From Candidatus Sulfotelmatobacter sp. (GTDB lineage: Bacteria; Acidobacteriota; Terriglobia; Terriglobales; SbA1), in contig JASLEQ010000157.1 of the NCBI GenBank assembly GCA_030151135.1, forward strand, positions 1 to 5,426: 5,426 nucleotides of DNA, in the 5' to 3' direction. Numbering within the stretch: position 1 is the first letter of the stretch; every line of letters begins with the position of its first letter. Positions 1-5,426 of this stretch are shown here, in pieces. The translations under genes and the position numbers were made by a program. The notes beneath the pieces were generated by a model. It saw nothing but the letters and a program-made list of their open reading frames with translations, was not told the origin of the DNA and did no database searches.

Positions 1-52
1 CCAGCCGAGCCGTCGAGCACACCAAAGATTCTGGGCTCGACGGCTCGGCTGG
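1..52. repeat. Perfect 18-bp-stem palindrome with 16-nt loop
   Basis: Positions 1-18 (CCAGCCGAGCCGTCGAGC) are the exact reverse complement of 35-52. The loop at 19-34 reads ACACCAAAGATTCTGG. The hairpin begins at the window edge, so the stem may extend further left. The right arm continues directly into the direct-repeat block. An alternative shorter pairing, GGCTCGG (42-48) with CCGAGCC (56-62), would compete with the long stem. It could form in DNA or RNA; it has no T-run after it, so it does not look like an intrinsic terminator. Confidence 0.9.
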
Positions 53-151
53 AAGCCGAGCCCTTTCAAAGCTGCCAGCGCCTGAAGGCGCATCGATTCG
101 TGGGGCTGGTACGGCATCGCTGAAGCGATGCCCTGATACGAACCTGCTTCC
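35..151. repeat. Direct repeat block, copy 1
   Basis: This copy aligns with 291-406 at about 93% identity (seven mismatches and one single-base gap by eye). It starts with the right arm of the palindrome. It contains two nested stems that both close on a TGAA loop: GCGCC-TGAA-GGCGC (78-91) and GGCATCGC-TGAA-GCGATGCC (113-132), followed by CCTGATACGAA. Both stems are fully intact in both copies. Most differences fall outside the stems, which suggests that the folded form matters or that duplication was recent. A fragment of the same tail, GCCCTGATAC, appears a third time at 425-434. Confidence 0.88.
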
Positions 152-270
152 AACTTGTAGTTTATGGGGGACGGCCTGGTTTGCAGACATGCTTTCGGAA
201 AGCTTTCACCGGTAAAGTCGCTAAGAAATGCCGCGAGGATCGCTGAGGAAAACTTTGACCGCAGGGGCTA

Positions 271-308
271 GAGCCCAGAATCTTTGGTGTGCTCGACGGC
301 TCGACTGG
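271..308. repeat. Inverted copy of the left-edge sequence
   Basis: Positions 271-308 are the reverse complement of 1-38 with a single mismatch (position 305 against position 5). The core 271-298 against 11-38 is perfect over 28 bp. Relative to the direct-repeat block that follows each copy, the loop segment is therefore in the opposite orientation here: ACACCAAAGATTCTGG before copy 1 and its reverse complement before copy 2. Only GAGC of the left stem arm remains in front of it. The preceding bases (GGGGCTA) also pair with GAGCCC to give a small local stem. Confidence 0.88.
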
Positions 309-406
309 AAGCCGAGCCCTTTCAAAGCGGCGAGCGCCTGAAGGCGCATCGATTCGCGCGGCTGTGCGGCATCGCTGAAGCGATGCCCTGATACGAAGCT
401 GCTTCC
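291..406. repeat. Direct repeat block, copy 2
   Basis: This is the second copy of the block, offset by 255-256 bp from copy 1. The same TGAA-loop stems lie at 334-347 (GCGCC/GGCGC) and 368-387 (GGCATCGC/GCGATGCC), again with perfect pairing. Differences cluster at 329-332 and 357-367, between the stems. It ends in ATACGAAGCTGCTTCC, after which the two copies diverge. No coding sequence or transposase is associated with it, so a non-autonomous repeat family fits better than an insertion sequence. Confidence 0.88.
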
Positions 407-442
407 CATTTGCGAACTCTGTTTGCCCTGATACAGAACCCG

Positions 443-464
443 AGGAGCGGATTGCTCCGCTCCT
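443..464. repeat. 8-bp hairpin between repeat block and BON gene
   Basis: AGGAGCGG (443-450) pairs with CCGCTCCT (457-464) around a six-base loop. It is followed on the plus strand by GTTTTG, a weak T-stretch, so it could end transcription arriving from a gene left of the window. It could equally be another member of the hairpin-rich repeat region. Nothing decides between these. Confidence 0.55.
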
Positions 465-544
465 GTTTTGGAAGAACCGCTGCACCTATTCTTGCTTCGC
501 TGTTCGCGGCAGAGAATGCGTCCGCCCCTACATCGACAACACCT

Positions 545-581
545 GAGGAGCTTCGCTCCTCTCGCGGGCGGGGCGCCCGCG
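545..581 (-). terminator. Tandem GC-rich hairpins after the BON gene
   Basis: Two adjacent stems lie just downstream of the minus-strand stop codon. CGCGGGCG (563-570) pairs with CGCCCGCG (574-581) around GGG, starting 14 bases past the stop. GAGGAGC (545-551) pairs with GCTCCTC (555-561) around TTC. The position fits transcript termination or protection of the mRNA 3' end. There is no U-run after either stem on the minus strand, so a classic intrinsic terminator is not shown, and these may be part of the flanking repeat family. Confidence 0.4.
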
Positions 582-594
582 CCACACGAACGGG

Positions 595-1359
595 CTAGCT
601 TTTTGCTACTTCCAGCTGGTTGTTGACGGTGAAGGCGCCGAACAACTGGCCGGCGCGCATTCCGGCGACCTGCTTGTCCATGGCGTTGTTGACGACGCCG
701 TAGAGCGTCACGTGGCCATTGTCGACGATGATGCGAATGGGTTGGGCCGGATCCATCGCATACTTCGAGAGCACGGGATCGCGGTAGATCGCGCGAGCGG
801 CGCGAAGACGCAGGCCGTCGTCGAAGGTCGAGACGGGCGCGATCGATACCTGATCGATTACATCCTTGACGCCGGGCATGTTGGCGATATCCGCCAACGC
901 TTCATCTTTGCCGACGCCGGTGCGGTCCTGTCCAGCGATGGTGACTACACCATCCTTGACGCCGAGAGCGAAGTAGTCGAATGTGCTGTCATAGCCCTCG
1001 CGGACGTAGGTCAGCTTCGTGGCTAGCTTCTGCTGGAGCTGCTCATCGGGAACGTTGGGGCCGGCAACCGTGATCAGGTTGCGGACGCCCTGGGCGTTCG
1101 GGATTTTGCGCGCCAGTTTCGCGGCATCGAGCTTGCGTTGGTAGAGATCGACAGTGCCGGTGAGGGTGACGATTCCGTCCTCAACCCTGGCATTTACATT
1201 TTTGTATTGATCCTTAGACGCGAGTTTCTGCGTGACTGCATTCTGTACCTGGGTATCGTAGCGAGCCGCTGCTCCGGTTTCGGCCATGAGCGTGGCGCTC
1301 AAGAGTCCTACCGCCAGCAGGGAACCCGCCAATGTTCTGAAATTCAATTTGCTCGTCAT
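595..1359 (-). CDS. Exported triple BON-domain protein
   Basis: The 254-residue product begins with a short basic start (K4, R8) and a hydrophobic stretch at about 9-26, a Sec signal peptide with likely cleavage near residues 26-32, so it should reside in the periplasm or envelope. Three BON domains follow, at about 34-99, 104-175 and 178-252. Each carries the family's turn: DGIVTLTG at 61-68, DGVVTIAG at 136-143 and DNGHVTLYG at 213-221. BON domains in OsmY-type proteins, secretins and mechanosensitive channel partners are linked to phospholipid binding and envelope maintenance or osmotic stress; the exact role here is inferred. The ATG at 1359 is favoured by an almost complete Shine-Dalgarno seven bases upstream and by the signal peptide starting immediately. 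No LysM or channel domain is attached. It appears to be a single-gene unit, separated from the upstream minus-strand gene by 413 bp. Confidence 0.9.
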   Translation of the reverse strand: MTSKLNFRTLAGSLLAVGLLSATLMAETGAAARYDTQVQNAVTQKLASKDQYKNVNARVEDGIVTLTGTVDLYQRKLDAAKLARKIPNAQGVRNLITVAGPNVPDEQLQQKLATKLTYVREGYDSTFDYFALGVKDGVVTIAGQDRTGVGKDEALADIANMPGVKDVIDQVSIAPVSTFDDGLRLRAARAIYRDPVLSKYAMDPAQPIRIIVDNGHVTLYGVVNNAMDKQVAGMRAGQLFGAFTVNNQLEVAKS

Positions 1360-1363
1360 AAGG

Positions 1364-1372
1364 TCACCTCCT
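1364..1372 (-). promoter_or_regulatory. Near-perfect ribosome binding site of the BON gene
   Basis: Read on the minus strand this is AGGAGGTGA, the full complement of the 16S rRNA 3' end, with the AGGAGG core seven bases from the ATG. It fixes the start and suggests efficient translation. Confidence 0.85.
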
Positions 1373-1393
1373 GACCCATTTACGAAACTTTAC

Positions 1394-1415
1394 TAATTAA
1401 CCATCCAGTTAATTA
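1394..1415. promoter_or_regulatory. AT-rich 8-bp inverted repeat upstream of BON gene
   Basis: TAATTAAC (1394-1401) and GTTAATTA (1408-1415) are exact reverse complements separated by CATCCA, giving a 22-bp dyad 35-56 bases before the BON start codon. The position, arm length and spacing suit a dimeric repressor or activator site, or a dyad over the promoter. It lies in the most AT-rich stretch of the intergenic region. I could not place a convincing -35/-10 pair beside it, so the operator role is inferred. Confidence 0.45.
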
Positions 1416-1772
1416 TTCGATGCGATGGACAGCGGACGAGATGCATGTTTGGGATGAAGGTATCGAGAGCGACTGAAGAAATTAAAAGGGTTTTGTTGAA
1501 GTTCAGGCACAACTTTTCGGTTGGCTTTGGGTTGAGCGTCGATTTGCTCGGACTGGTGCCGTTGCGGGTTACGGAAAATCTTTTAGCGCTGAGAGCGCTG
1601 GCGAATGCCGCTGAGTACGCAGAGAACTTCCACATCGGGTGGGTGCGGTTGTGATGCACGGACATCTTTTCGCGCTGGGGCATCGAGGGTTGCTAGCGAG
1701 GGCGACCTTCGCACGACACAGGGAGCTCGAGCACGCGTTCTTGTTTTCTCTTTTTGTGCCTTCTTTCTTTGA

Positions 1773-2960
1773 TCATTCCTTTCCAATGCCGGACCAATCG
1801 GTGAGGAGGACTGGTTGTCCACTCTTTACGATCGTGGGATAGACGTTATCGAAGCCTTTGTGGTCAGACGGGCTGTAGTTCAGGATGAGCCGGGGGCCGA
1901 GTCCGGCGTTCATCTGGTGGATGGATTCGATGGCAGCGATGAACTTGTCGCGAGTGAGGTCTTTGCCGGCGCGCTTCAGTCCCTCGACAAGGACCATGGC
2001 ATCGACAAAACCTTCGAGGCTGACGAAGCTGGGAGCTTCTCCGGGAGAGTACTTGGCGAGCGACTGGCGATAGAGGGCGACGGTGGGATATTCGAGGCGA
2101 TCGTAAGGAGGCATGACCTGCGTGATGATCGTGCCATCGGCATCGGAGCCCGCTTCTTTGATGAATTCTTCGGTACCCACGAAAGAGACGGTGAGGAATT
2201 GCGGCCTCCATCCGTCCATATGGGACTGCTTCACGATGGCGGCGGCGGGGGCGTAGGGCCCGGCGATGATGACGGCTTCGGGGCGTGCGGCCATCACCTG
2301 TTTGATACTGGCATCGATGTCGACGGTATTGCGCATGAACGTGCCCAGCGCGGCCGGAGTTGCATTGTGCTTCTGCAGGGCGAGCTTGACTCCGTCGAGG
2401 ACACTTTTTCCGAAGGGATCGTCCTGATAGATGACGGCGATCTTGTGAACGTTCGCTTCCCAGAGCTTGTCGACCTGCTCGCGGGTTTCATCGTAGTACG
2501 AAGCGCGAACATTGATGACTTCGTGCTTCAGCGGCTCGTAGAGGAGTTGGGCTCCGGTGAAGAGACCGACCACCGGGATCTTGTCTTCGTGCGCAAGCGG
2601 AACGTAGACCTTGGCGGTTGGAGTTCCGACGAAGAAGCCGAGAGCGAAGACTCCTTCTTTGGACATGCGCTTGAAACATGCGGGCGCCCGTTCCGGATCG
2701 TAGCTGTCGTCAAAGGCCTCGAGCTGAATCTTGCGGCCATAGACTCCGCCTTCATCGTTGATCATGTGGAGATAAGCGGATGCCCCGAGGACGGTCTGTC
2801 TTCCCAGGAAATGCGCAGGGCCATCGAGGGCGGAGCAGGAGCCGATGAGGATGCTGGTGTCGTTGACGCCGGGAGTTTCGGCGTGAGACGGAGTGGAGAA
2901 GCTTAGAGAAATGGCAAGACAGCAGAGCCCGAAAGCGGCTTTCGCTCCGAGACGGTTCAT
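1773..2960 (-). CDS. ABC-type periplasmic substrate-binding protein (LivK-like)
   Basis: The 395-residue product is a type I periplasmic binding protein (Peripla_BP_6 class), the family that captures branched-chain amino acids, amides or aromatic acids for ABC importers. A signal peptide covers 1-27, ending SHA before ETPGVN; it has no lipobox, so the protein should be free in the periplasm. Family landmarks are the first strand ILIGSCSALDGPA (37-49), INDEGGVYGRKI (67-78), the FDDSYDPERA stretch (83-92), VGTPTA followed by PVVGLFTGA, NVRASYYDET, and the second-lobe IAVIYQDDPFGKSV. Length is normal for the family. The mature part has exactly two cysteines, C42 and C95, which could form a disulfide. 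The start at 2960 is supported by GAGG six bases upstream and by the signal peptide. No permease or ATPase gene is visible, so it may be an orphan or a sensory binding protein. The ligand cannot be read from the sequence. Confidence 0.92.
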   Translation of the reverse strand: MNRLGAKAAFGLCCLAISLSFSTPSHAETPGVNDTSILIGSCSALDGPAHFLGRQTVLGASAYLHMINDEGGVYGRKIQLEAFDDSYDPERAPACFKRMSKEGVFALGFFVGTPTAKVYVPLAHEDKIPVVGLFTGAQLLYEPLKHEVINVRASYYDETREQVDKLWEANVHKIAVIYQDDPFGKSVLDGVKLALQKHNATPAALGTFMRNTVDIDASIKQVMAARPEAVIIAGPYAPAAAIVKQSHMDGWRPQFLTVSFVGTEEFIKEAGSDADGTIITQVMPPYDRLEYPTVALYRQSLAKYSPGEAPSFVSLEGFVDAMVLVEGLKRAGKDLTRDKFIAAIESIHQMNAGLGPRLILNYSPSDHKGFDNVYPTIVKSGQPVLLTDWSGIGKE

Positions 2961-3241
2961 ATCGTTCCTCGCGCCAAGTATTTCCCCCGCACCGGGCTAC
3001 ACTCGCTGAGGTATTCAAGTTTGCAACGTGCGTGAGATTGCAGCCATTGTGGCACGCGGAGCGCGGCGGGGTGAGCATCAAACCCAAGCGCAACCTCACG
3101 AAAGTAATAACGAGATTTTTTGCGGAGCGCGGAAGAGCTTATTCGAGAACGGGAATATTGGCATTACCCCGGTAACTTTTTTGTCACCATTCCAGTCTCT
3201 ACGATGATGAAGCACTGCGCATTCGGAGGGGGAATTCGCGG
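2961..3241. promoter_or_regulatory. Divergent intergenic region, binding protein / kinase
   Basis: These 281 bases must hold the promoters of both divergent genes. GAGG for the minus gene lies at 2967-2970. An 11-bp direct repeat, GCGGAGCGCGG, occurs at 3056-3066 and 3122-3132, 66 bp apart. An imperfect dyad GGTAAC-TTTTTT-GTCACC lies at 3171-3188, shortly before the kinase start. A good -35-like TTGGCA is at 3158-3163, but the hexamer 17 bases later is poor, so I do not call a promoter precisely. No open frame here looks coding. Confidence 0.5.
3225..3232 (+). promoter_or_regulatory. Ribosome binding site of the kinase gene
   Basis: GGAGGGGG lies 9-12 bases before the ATG at 3242. The frame is open back to a stop at 3173-3175 and contains no other ATG, GTG or TTG before 3242, so this site decides the start. 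Confidence 0.65.
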
Positions 3242-5426
3242 ATGGGGGATGGTGTCGCCCAATCAGGGGGACTGGATTTCGGCCGCGCTGCAAAGCTGAA
3301 GAAAGCCTTGGACAGCGGCGCGCCGCCGACTTTTGTATCCCCGAACTCCGCGGAGCCGACGAAGGGCAAGTGCAACGGAAGTTCCTGCCAGATCGGCCCC
3401 TTAACTCTACCGCCGGAAGATGAGTCGGCGGCACGGCTGCAGTTTTTTGAACAAATGTTCCAGGCGTATCCGGACGGTCTGAGCATCGCGGACGACGAGC
3501 ATCGGGTGCTGTGGGCCAATGAAAAATTCAGCGAGATGTTCGGCTACGCCACGGCAGAAATCGTAGGACATCCTTTAGAAAATCTAGTAGTTCCGGCGGA
3601 GCGGCTGGCAGAATCGCAGTGGGTTACGGAAGCCCTGGGAAAAGGCGAGCGGATCACGCTGGAGACCAAGCGGCGAAAGAAGGACGGCAGTGCGCTGGAT
3701 GTATCGGTGTCGTGTGCGCCGCTTTTCCTTGATGGAAGGCCGAACGGATTCTACGCGGGATATCACGACATCTCAGACCGCAAACGGGTTGAAGCACTGA
3801 GCTCCGCGCTTTACCGCGTGGCGGAGAAGAGCAGCAGCGCGCACGATCTGCAACAATTTTTTGCGGCGGTGCACGGCATCATCGATGAGCTGATGCACGC
3901 ACGGAATTTCTACATCGCGCTGTTCGATCCAGCGACCGAGGTATTGAGCTTCCCTTATTTTGTCGATGAGCAGGACTCAGCGCCGCCCACGAAGAGGATG
4001 GGACGGGGACTGACCGATTACCTGATCCGAACGGGTGAGCCGTTGCTGGCCACGCCTGAAGTTTTGCAGGCGATGGAAGAGCGGGGCGATGTGGAGCGCA
4101 ACGGATCGCGTTCACTGGACTGGATGGGCGTGCCACTGAAGGTGAACAACCATACCTTTGGCGCGCTGGTGGTCCAGACGTATTCGAAGAATATCCGCTA
4201 CGGCGAGCGGGACAAAGAAATTCTCACGTTCGTCGCGCGGCAACTGGCGAGTGCGGTCGAGATCAAACGAAACGAGCAGGCGCTGCGGCGATCGGAAGCG
4301 CGATACCGTTCGCTGGTGCAGAGTTCGGTTTATGGAATTTACCGTTCGAGCCTGGAAGGGCGATTCCTGGATGTGAATCCGGCTCTGATCGCGATGCTGG
4401 GGTATGCCAATCCGGAAGAAGTGCTGATGCTCGATCCGGAAAAGGATGTCTTTGCGCAGCCGGAGGAACATGCGCGACTGTTCGATGAATTCCGCAAAAC
4501 CGGACGGCTGGACGGGCTGGAAGTGAAGTGGAAGCGGAAGGATTGTCGGACGATCACGGTTCGGATCAGCGGGCGGGCGGTGAGCAGCGCGGATGAGCCG
4601 GCCGATGTCCTGGAAGCGATCGCGGAGGACGTAACCGATCGCAGGGCGCTGGAGGATCAGTTCCGGCAGGCGCAAAAGATGGAGGCAGTGGGACGGCTGG
4701 CGGGAGGAGTGGCGCACGATTTCAATAACCTGCTGATGGTGATCAGCGGGTATGCAGAGGTGATCCTGTCGGAGCTCGACAGCGGCCATCCACTGCACGA
4801 AAAGGGGCGAGCAATCCAGCTTGCGGCAGACCGCGCCACGACGCTGACGCGGCAACTGCTCGCATTCAGCAGGAAGCAGCTGCTGGAATTGAAGGTCGTC
4901 GATTTGAACGCGATCGTGCGGGACATGGAGCGATTGCTGCGTCCGTTGATCGGAGAGAACGTGGAGCTGGTCACTGCTCTGGCTCCGCAGCCCGTGCACA
5001 CGCGGGCGGACGCAGGGCAGCTGGAACAAGTTCTGATGAACCTGGTAGTGAACGCCAAAGACGCGATGCCAAAAGGCGGGAGGCTCACGATCCAGACGCA
5101 GACGACCGAAGTGGATGGATACCATCGCGGAGGAGCGCAGTTCATTCGCGCCGGCCATTATGTGCTGTTGTCGGTGATCGACACTGGGATGGGGATGGAC
5201 CGGGAGACGCAATCACGCATCTTCGAACCGTTCTTCACGACAAAAGAAAAAGGAAAGGGAACGGGGCTGGGCCTGTCGACAGTTTACGGAATCGTGAAGC
5301 AGACGGGCGGATACGTGATGGTGCAGAGTGAAATCGGGCGAGGCAGCAGCTTCCATATTTATCTGCCACTGACGGAAGAGAAGACGGAACCGCATGCGAC
5401 GTCGGTGCCCGATGTTGCGGGCGGAG
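3242..5426 (+). CDS. Soluble PAS-GAF-PAS sensor histidine kinase, 3' partial
   Basis: The frame is open for 728 complete codons and runs off the window, so the C-terminus is missing. Residues 1-65 are a low-complexity leader with a C44-x4-C49 pair. PAS 1 spans about 66-185 (YPDGLSIADDEHRVLWAN, ending in DISDRKR). A GAF domain spans about 186-345 (GRGLTDYLIRTGEPLL and the GVPL...GALVVQ strands). PAS 2 spans about 352-470 (GRFLDVNPALIAMLGY, ending in EDVTDRR). The HisKA domain carries GGVAHDFNNLL with phospho-acceptor His492. The HATPase domain has the N box NLVVNAKDAM (N604), G1 DTGMGM (647-652), F box FEPFFTTK (661-668) and G2 GKGTGLGLS (671-679), so the catalytic core is intact. The HDFNN H-box is of the HPK4 type. 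No transmembrane segment is visible, so it senses cytosolic signals through PAS/GAF. The tail after the HATPase, TEEKTEPHATSVPDV, resembles linkers that lead to a receiver domain in hybrid kinases; this is inference. It is divergent from the binding-protein gene. Confidence 0.93.
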   Translation, partial: MGDGVAQSGGLDFGRAAKLKKALDSGAPPTFVSPNSAEPTKGKCNGSSCQIGPLTLPPEDESAARLQFFEQMFQAYPDGLSIADDEHRVLWANEKFSEMFGYATAEIVGHPLENLVVPAERLAESQWVTEALGKGERITLETKRRKKDGSALDVSVSCAPLFLDGRPNGFYAGYHDISDRKRVEALSSALYRVAEKSSSAHDLQQFFAAVHGIIDELMHARNFYIALFDPATEVLSFPYFVDEQDSAPPTKRMGRGLTDYLIRTGEPLLATPEVLQAMEERGDVERNGSRSLDWMGVPLKVNNHTFGALVVQTYSKNIRYGERDKEILTFVARQLASAVEIKRNEQALRRSEARYRSLVQSSVYGIYRSSLEGRFLDVNPALIAMLGYANPEEVLMLDPEKDVFAQPEEHARLFDEFRKTGRLDGLEVKWKRKDCRTITVRISGRAVSSADEPADVLEAIAEDVTDRRALEDQFRQAQKMEAVGRLAGGVAHDFNNLLMVISGYAEVILSELDSGHPLHEKGRAIQLAADRATTLTRQLLAFSRKQLLELKVVDLNAIVRDMERLLRPLIGENVELVTALAPQPVHTRADAGQLEQVLMNLVVNAKDAMPKGGRLTIQTQTTEVDGYHRGGAQFIRAGHYVLLSVIDTGMGMDRETQSRIFEPFFTTKEKGKGTGLGLSTVYGIVKQTGGYVMVQSEIGRGSSFHIYLPLTEEKTEPHATSVPDVAGG

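Larger units (their letters stand above)
1..594. other. Gene-free repeat-rich intergenic region
   Basis: No reading frame here has a plausible product. The short frames on both strands run through inverted and direct repeats, and their translations are rich in Arg, Ser and Pro with no recognisable domain. The region holds a palindrome at its left edge, two direct copies of a block of about 117 bp, an inverted copy of the left-edge sequence, and three further GC-rich stems before the stop codon of the BON gene. Between the two blocks (152-270) lies unrelated sequence with a small GCTTT-CGG-AAAGC hairpin near 190-202. The style resembles repeated intergenic elements I recall from Acidobacteriota genomes, but this is unverified. 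Confidence 0.7.
1360..1772. other. Intergenic region without convincing gene
   Basis: These 413 bases separate the start of the BON gene from the end of the binding-protein gene. Two frames of 69 and 96 codons exist on opposite strands (1445-1654 plus, 1393-1683 minus). They overlap each other, lack good ribosome sites, and give no recognisable protein. Notable text is at 1575-1627, where GCGCTGAG and CCGCTGAG recur around AGCGCT palindromes and end in TACGCAGAGAA. It recalls the CTCTGCG...CAGCGG filler sequences of Acidobacteriota (memory only). A pyrimidine-rich tract at 1738-1770 abuts the stop of the binding-protein gene. No hairpin plus U-run terminator for that gene was found. Confidence 0.6.

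Noticed and set aside
1..406. CRISPR array
   Set aside because: There are only two copies of a block of about 117 bp with a 139-bp gap. Repeat length, spacing and copy number do not fit an array, and no cas gene is present.
162..598. Several overlapping small frames on both strands in the left repeat region
   Set aside because: They run through inverted and direct repeats, and their products are Arg/Ser/Pro-rich with no recognisable domain.
1445..1654. 69-codon plus-strand frame in the same gap
   Set aside because: It has no Shine-Dalgarno sequence, no homologue that I recognise, and lies in repeat-like DNA.
1393..1683. 96-codon minus-strand frame between the BON and binding-protein genes
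   Set aside because: No ribosome site or recognisable fold, it overlaps another frame, and it covers the AT-rich dyad and filler-like text.
1815..2906. 363-codon plus-strand open frame antisense to the binding-protein gene
   Set aside because: It is an acidic, Asp/Gly/Glu-rich translation with no domain, fully opposite a clear binding protein. It is a by-product of GC-rich codon use on the other strand.
3204..3299. Short 31-codon frame starting ATGATGAAG just ahead of the kinase start, in another frame
   Set aside because: It has no ribosome site before it and the peptide has no run of regulatory codons or other sign of a leader peptide, so chance is the better explanation.
4112..5212. 366-codon minus-strand open frame antisense to the kinase
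   Set aside because: The translation is rich in His, Arg, Gln and Pro with no domain and lies opposite the HisKA/HATPase core, whose motifs are unmistakable.

Overview
The window carries three protein genes and two repeat- or spacer-rich non-coding stretches. The DNA is moderately GC-rich. The intergenic text (GGGGCTA-GAGCCC and GGCATCGC-TGAA-GCGATGCC hairpins, CTCTGCGTACTCAGCGG-like text) and the protein types resemble what I recall of Acidobacteriota (Terriglobia/Koribacter-like) chromosomes. That taxonomic guess comes from memory and style, not from a search.

Layout. Positions 1-594 hold no convincing gene. They contain a structured repeat region: an 18-bp-stem palindrome at 1-52, and a block of about 117 bp present twice in direct orientation (35-151 and 291-406, about 93% identical) with nested TGAA-loop hairpins. 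The segment preceding the block is inverted in the second copy. GC-rich stems follow towards the next gene. On the minus strand, 595-1359 encodes an exported 254-residue protein made of three BON domains, with a near-perfect Shine-Dalgarno and an AT-rich palindrome just upstream. Positions 1360-1772 are non-coding as far as I can tell. On the minus strand, 1773-2960 encodes a secreted type I periplasmic binding protein of the branched-chain amino acid (LivK-like, Peripla_BP_6) class, with no transporter genes in view. A 281-bp divergent intergenic region separates it from a plus-strand gene starting at 3242 and running off the right edge. That gene encodes a soluble PAS-GAF-PAS histidine kinase with a complete HisKA and HATPase core; its C-terminus lies outside the window.

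How they could work together: the BON protein and the binding protein are both envelope/periplasmic products on the same strand but 413 bp apart, so they are probably separate transcription units. The binding protein and the kinase are transcribed divergently and may share control. The kinase has no membrane segment, so it cannot contact the periplasmic binding protein directly without a partner. A functional link between them is a hypothesis from position only. I saw no CRISPR array, tRNA, rRNA, transposase or phage gene. The most unusual signal is the repeat region with the inverted loop segment at the left end.
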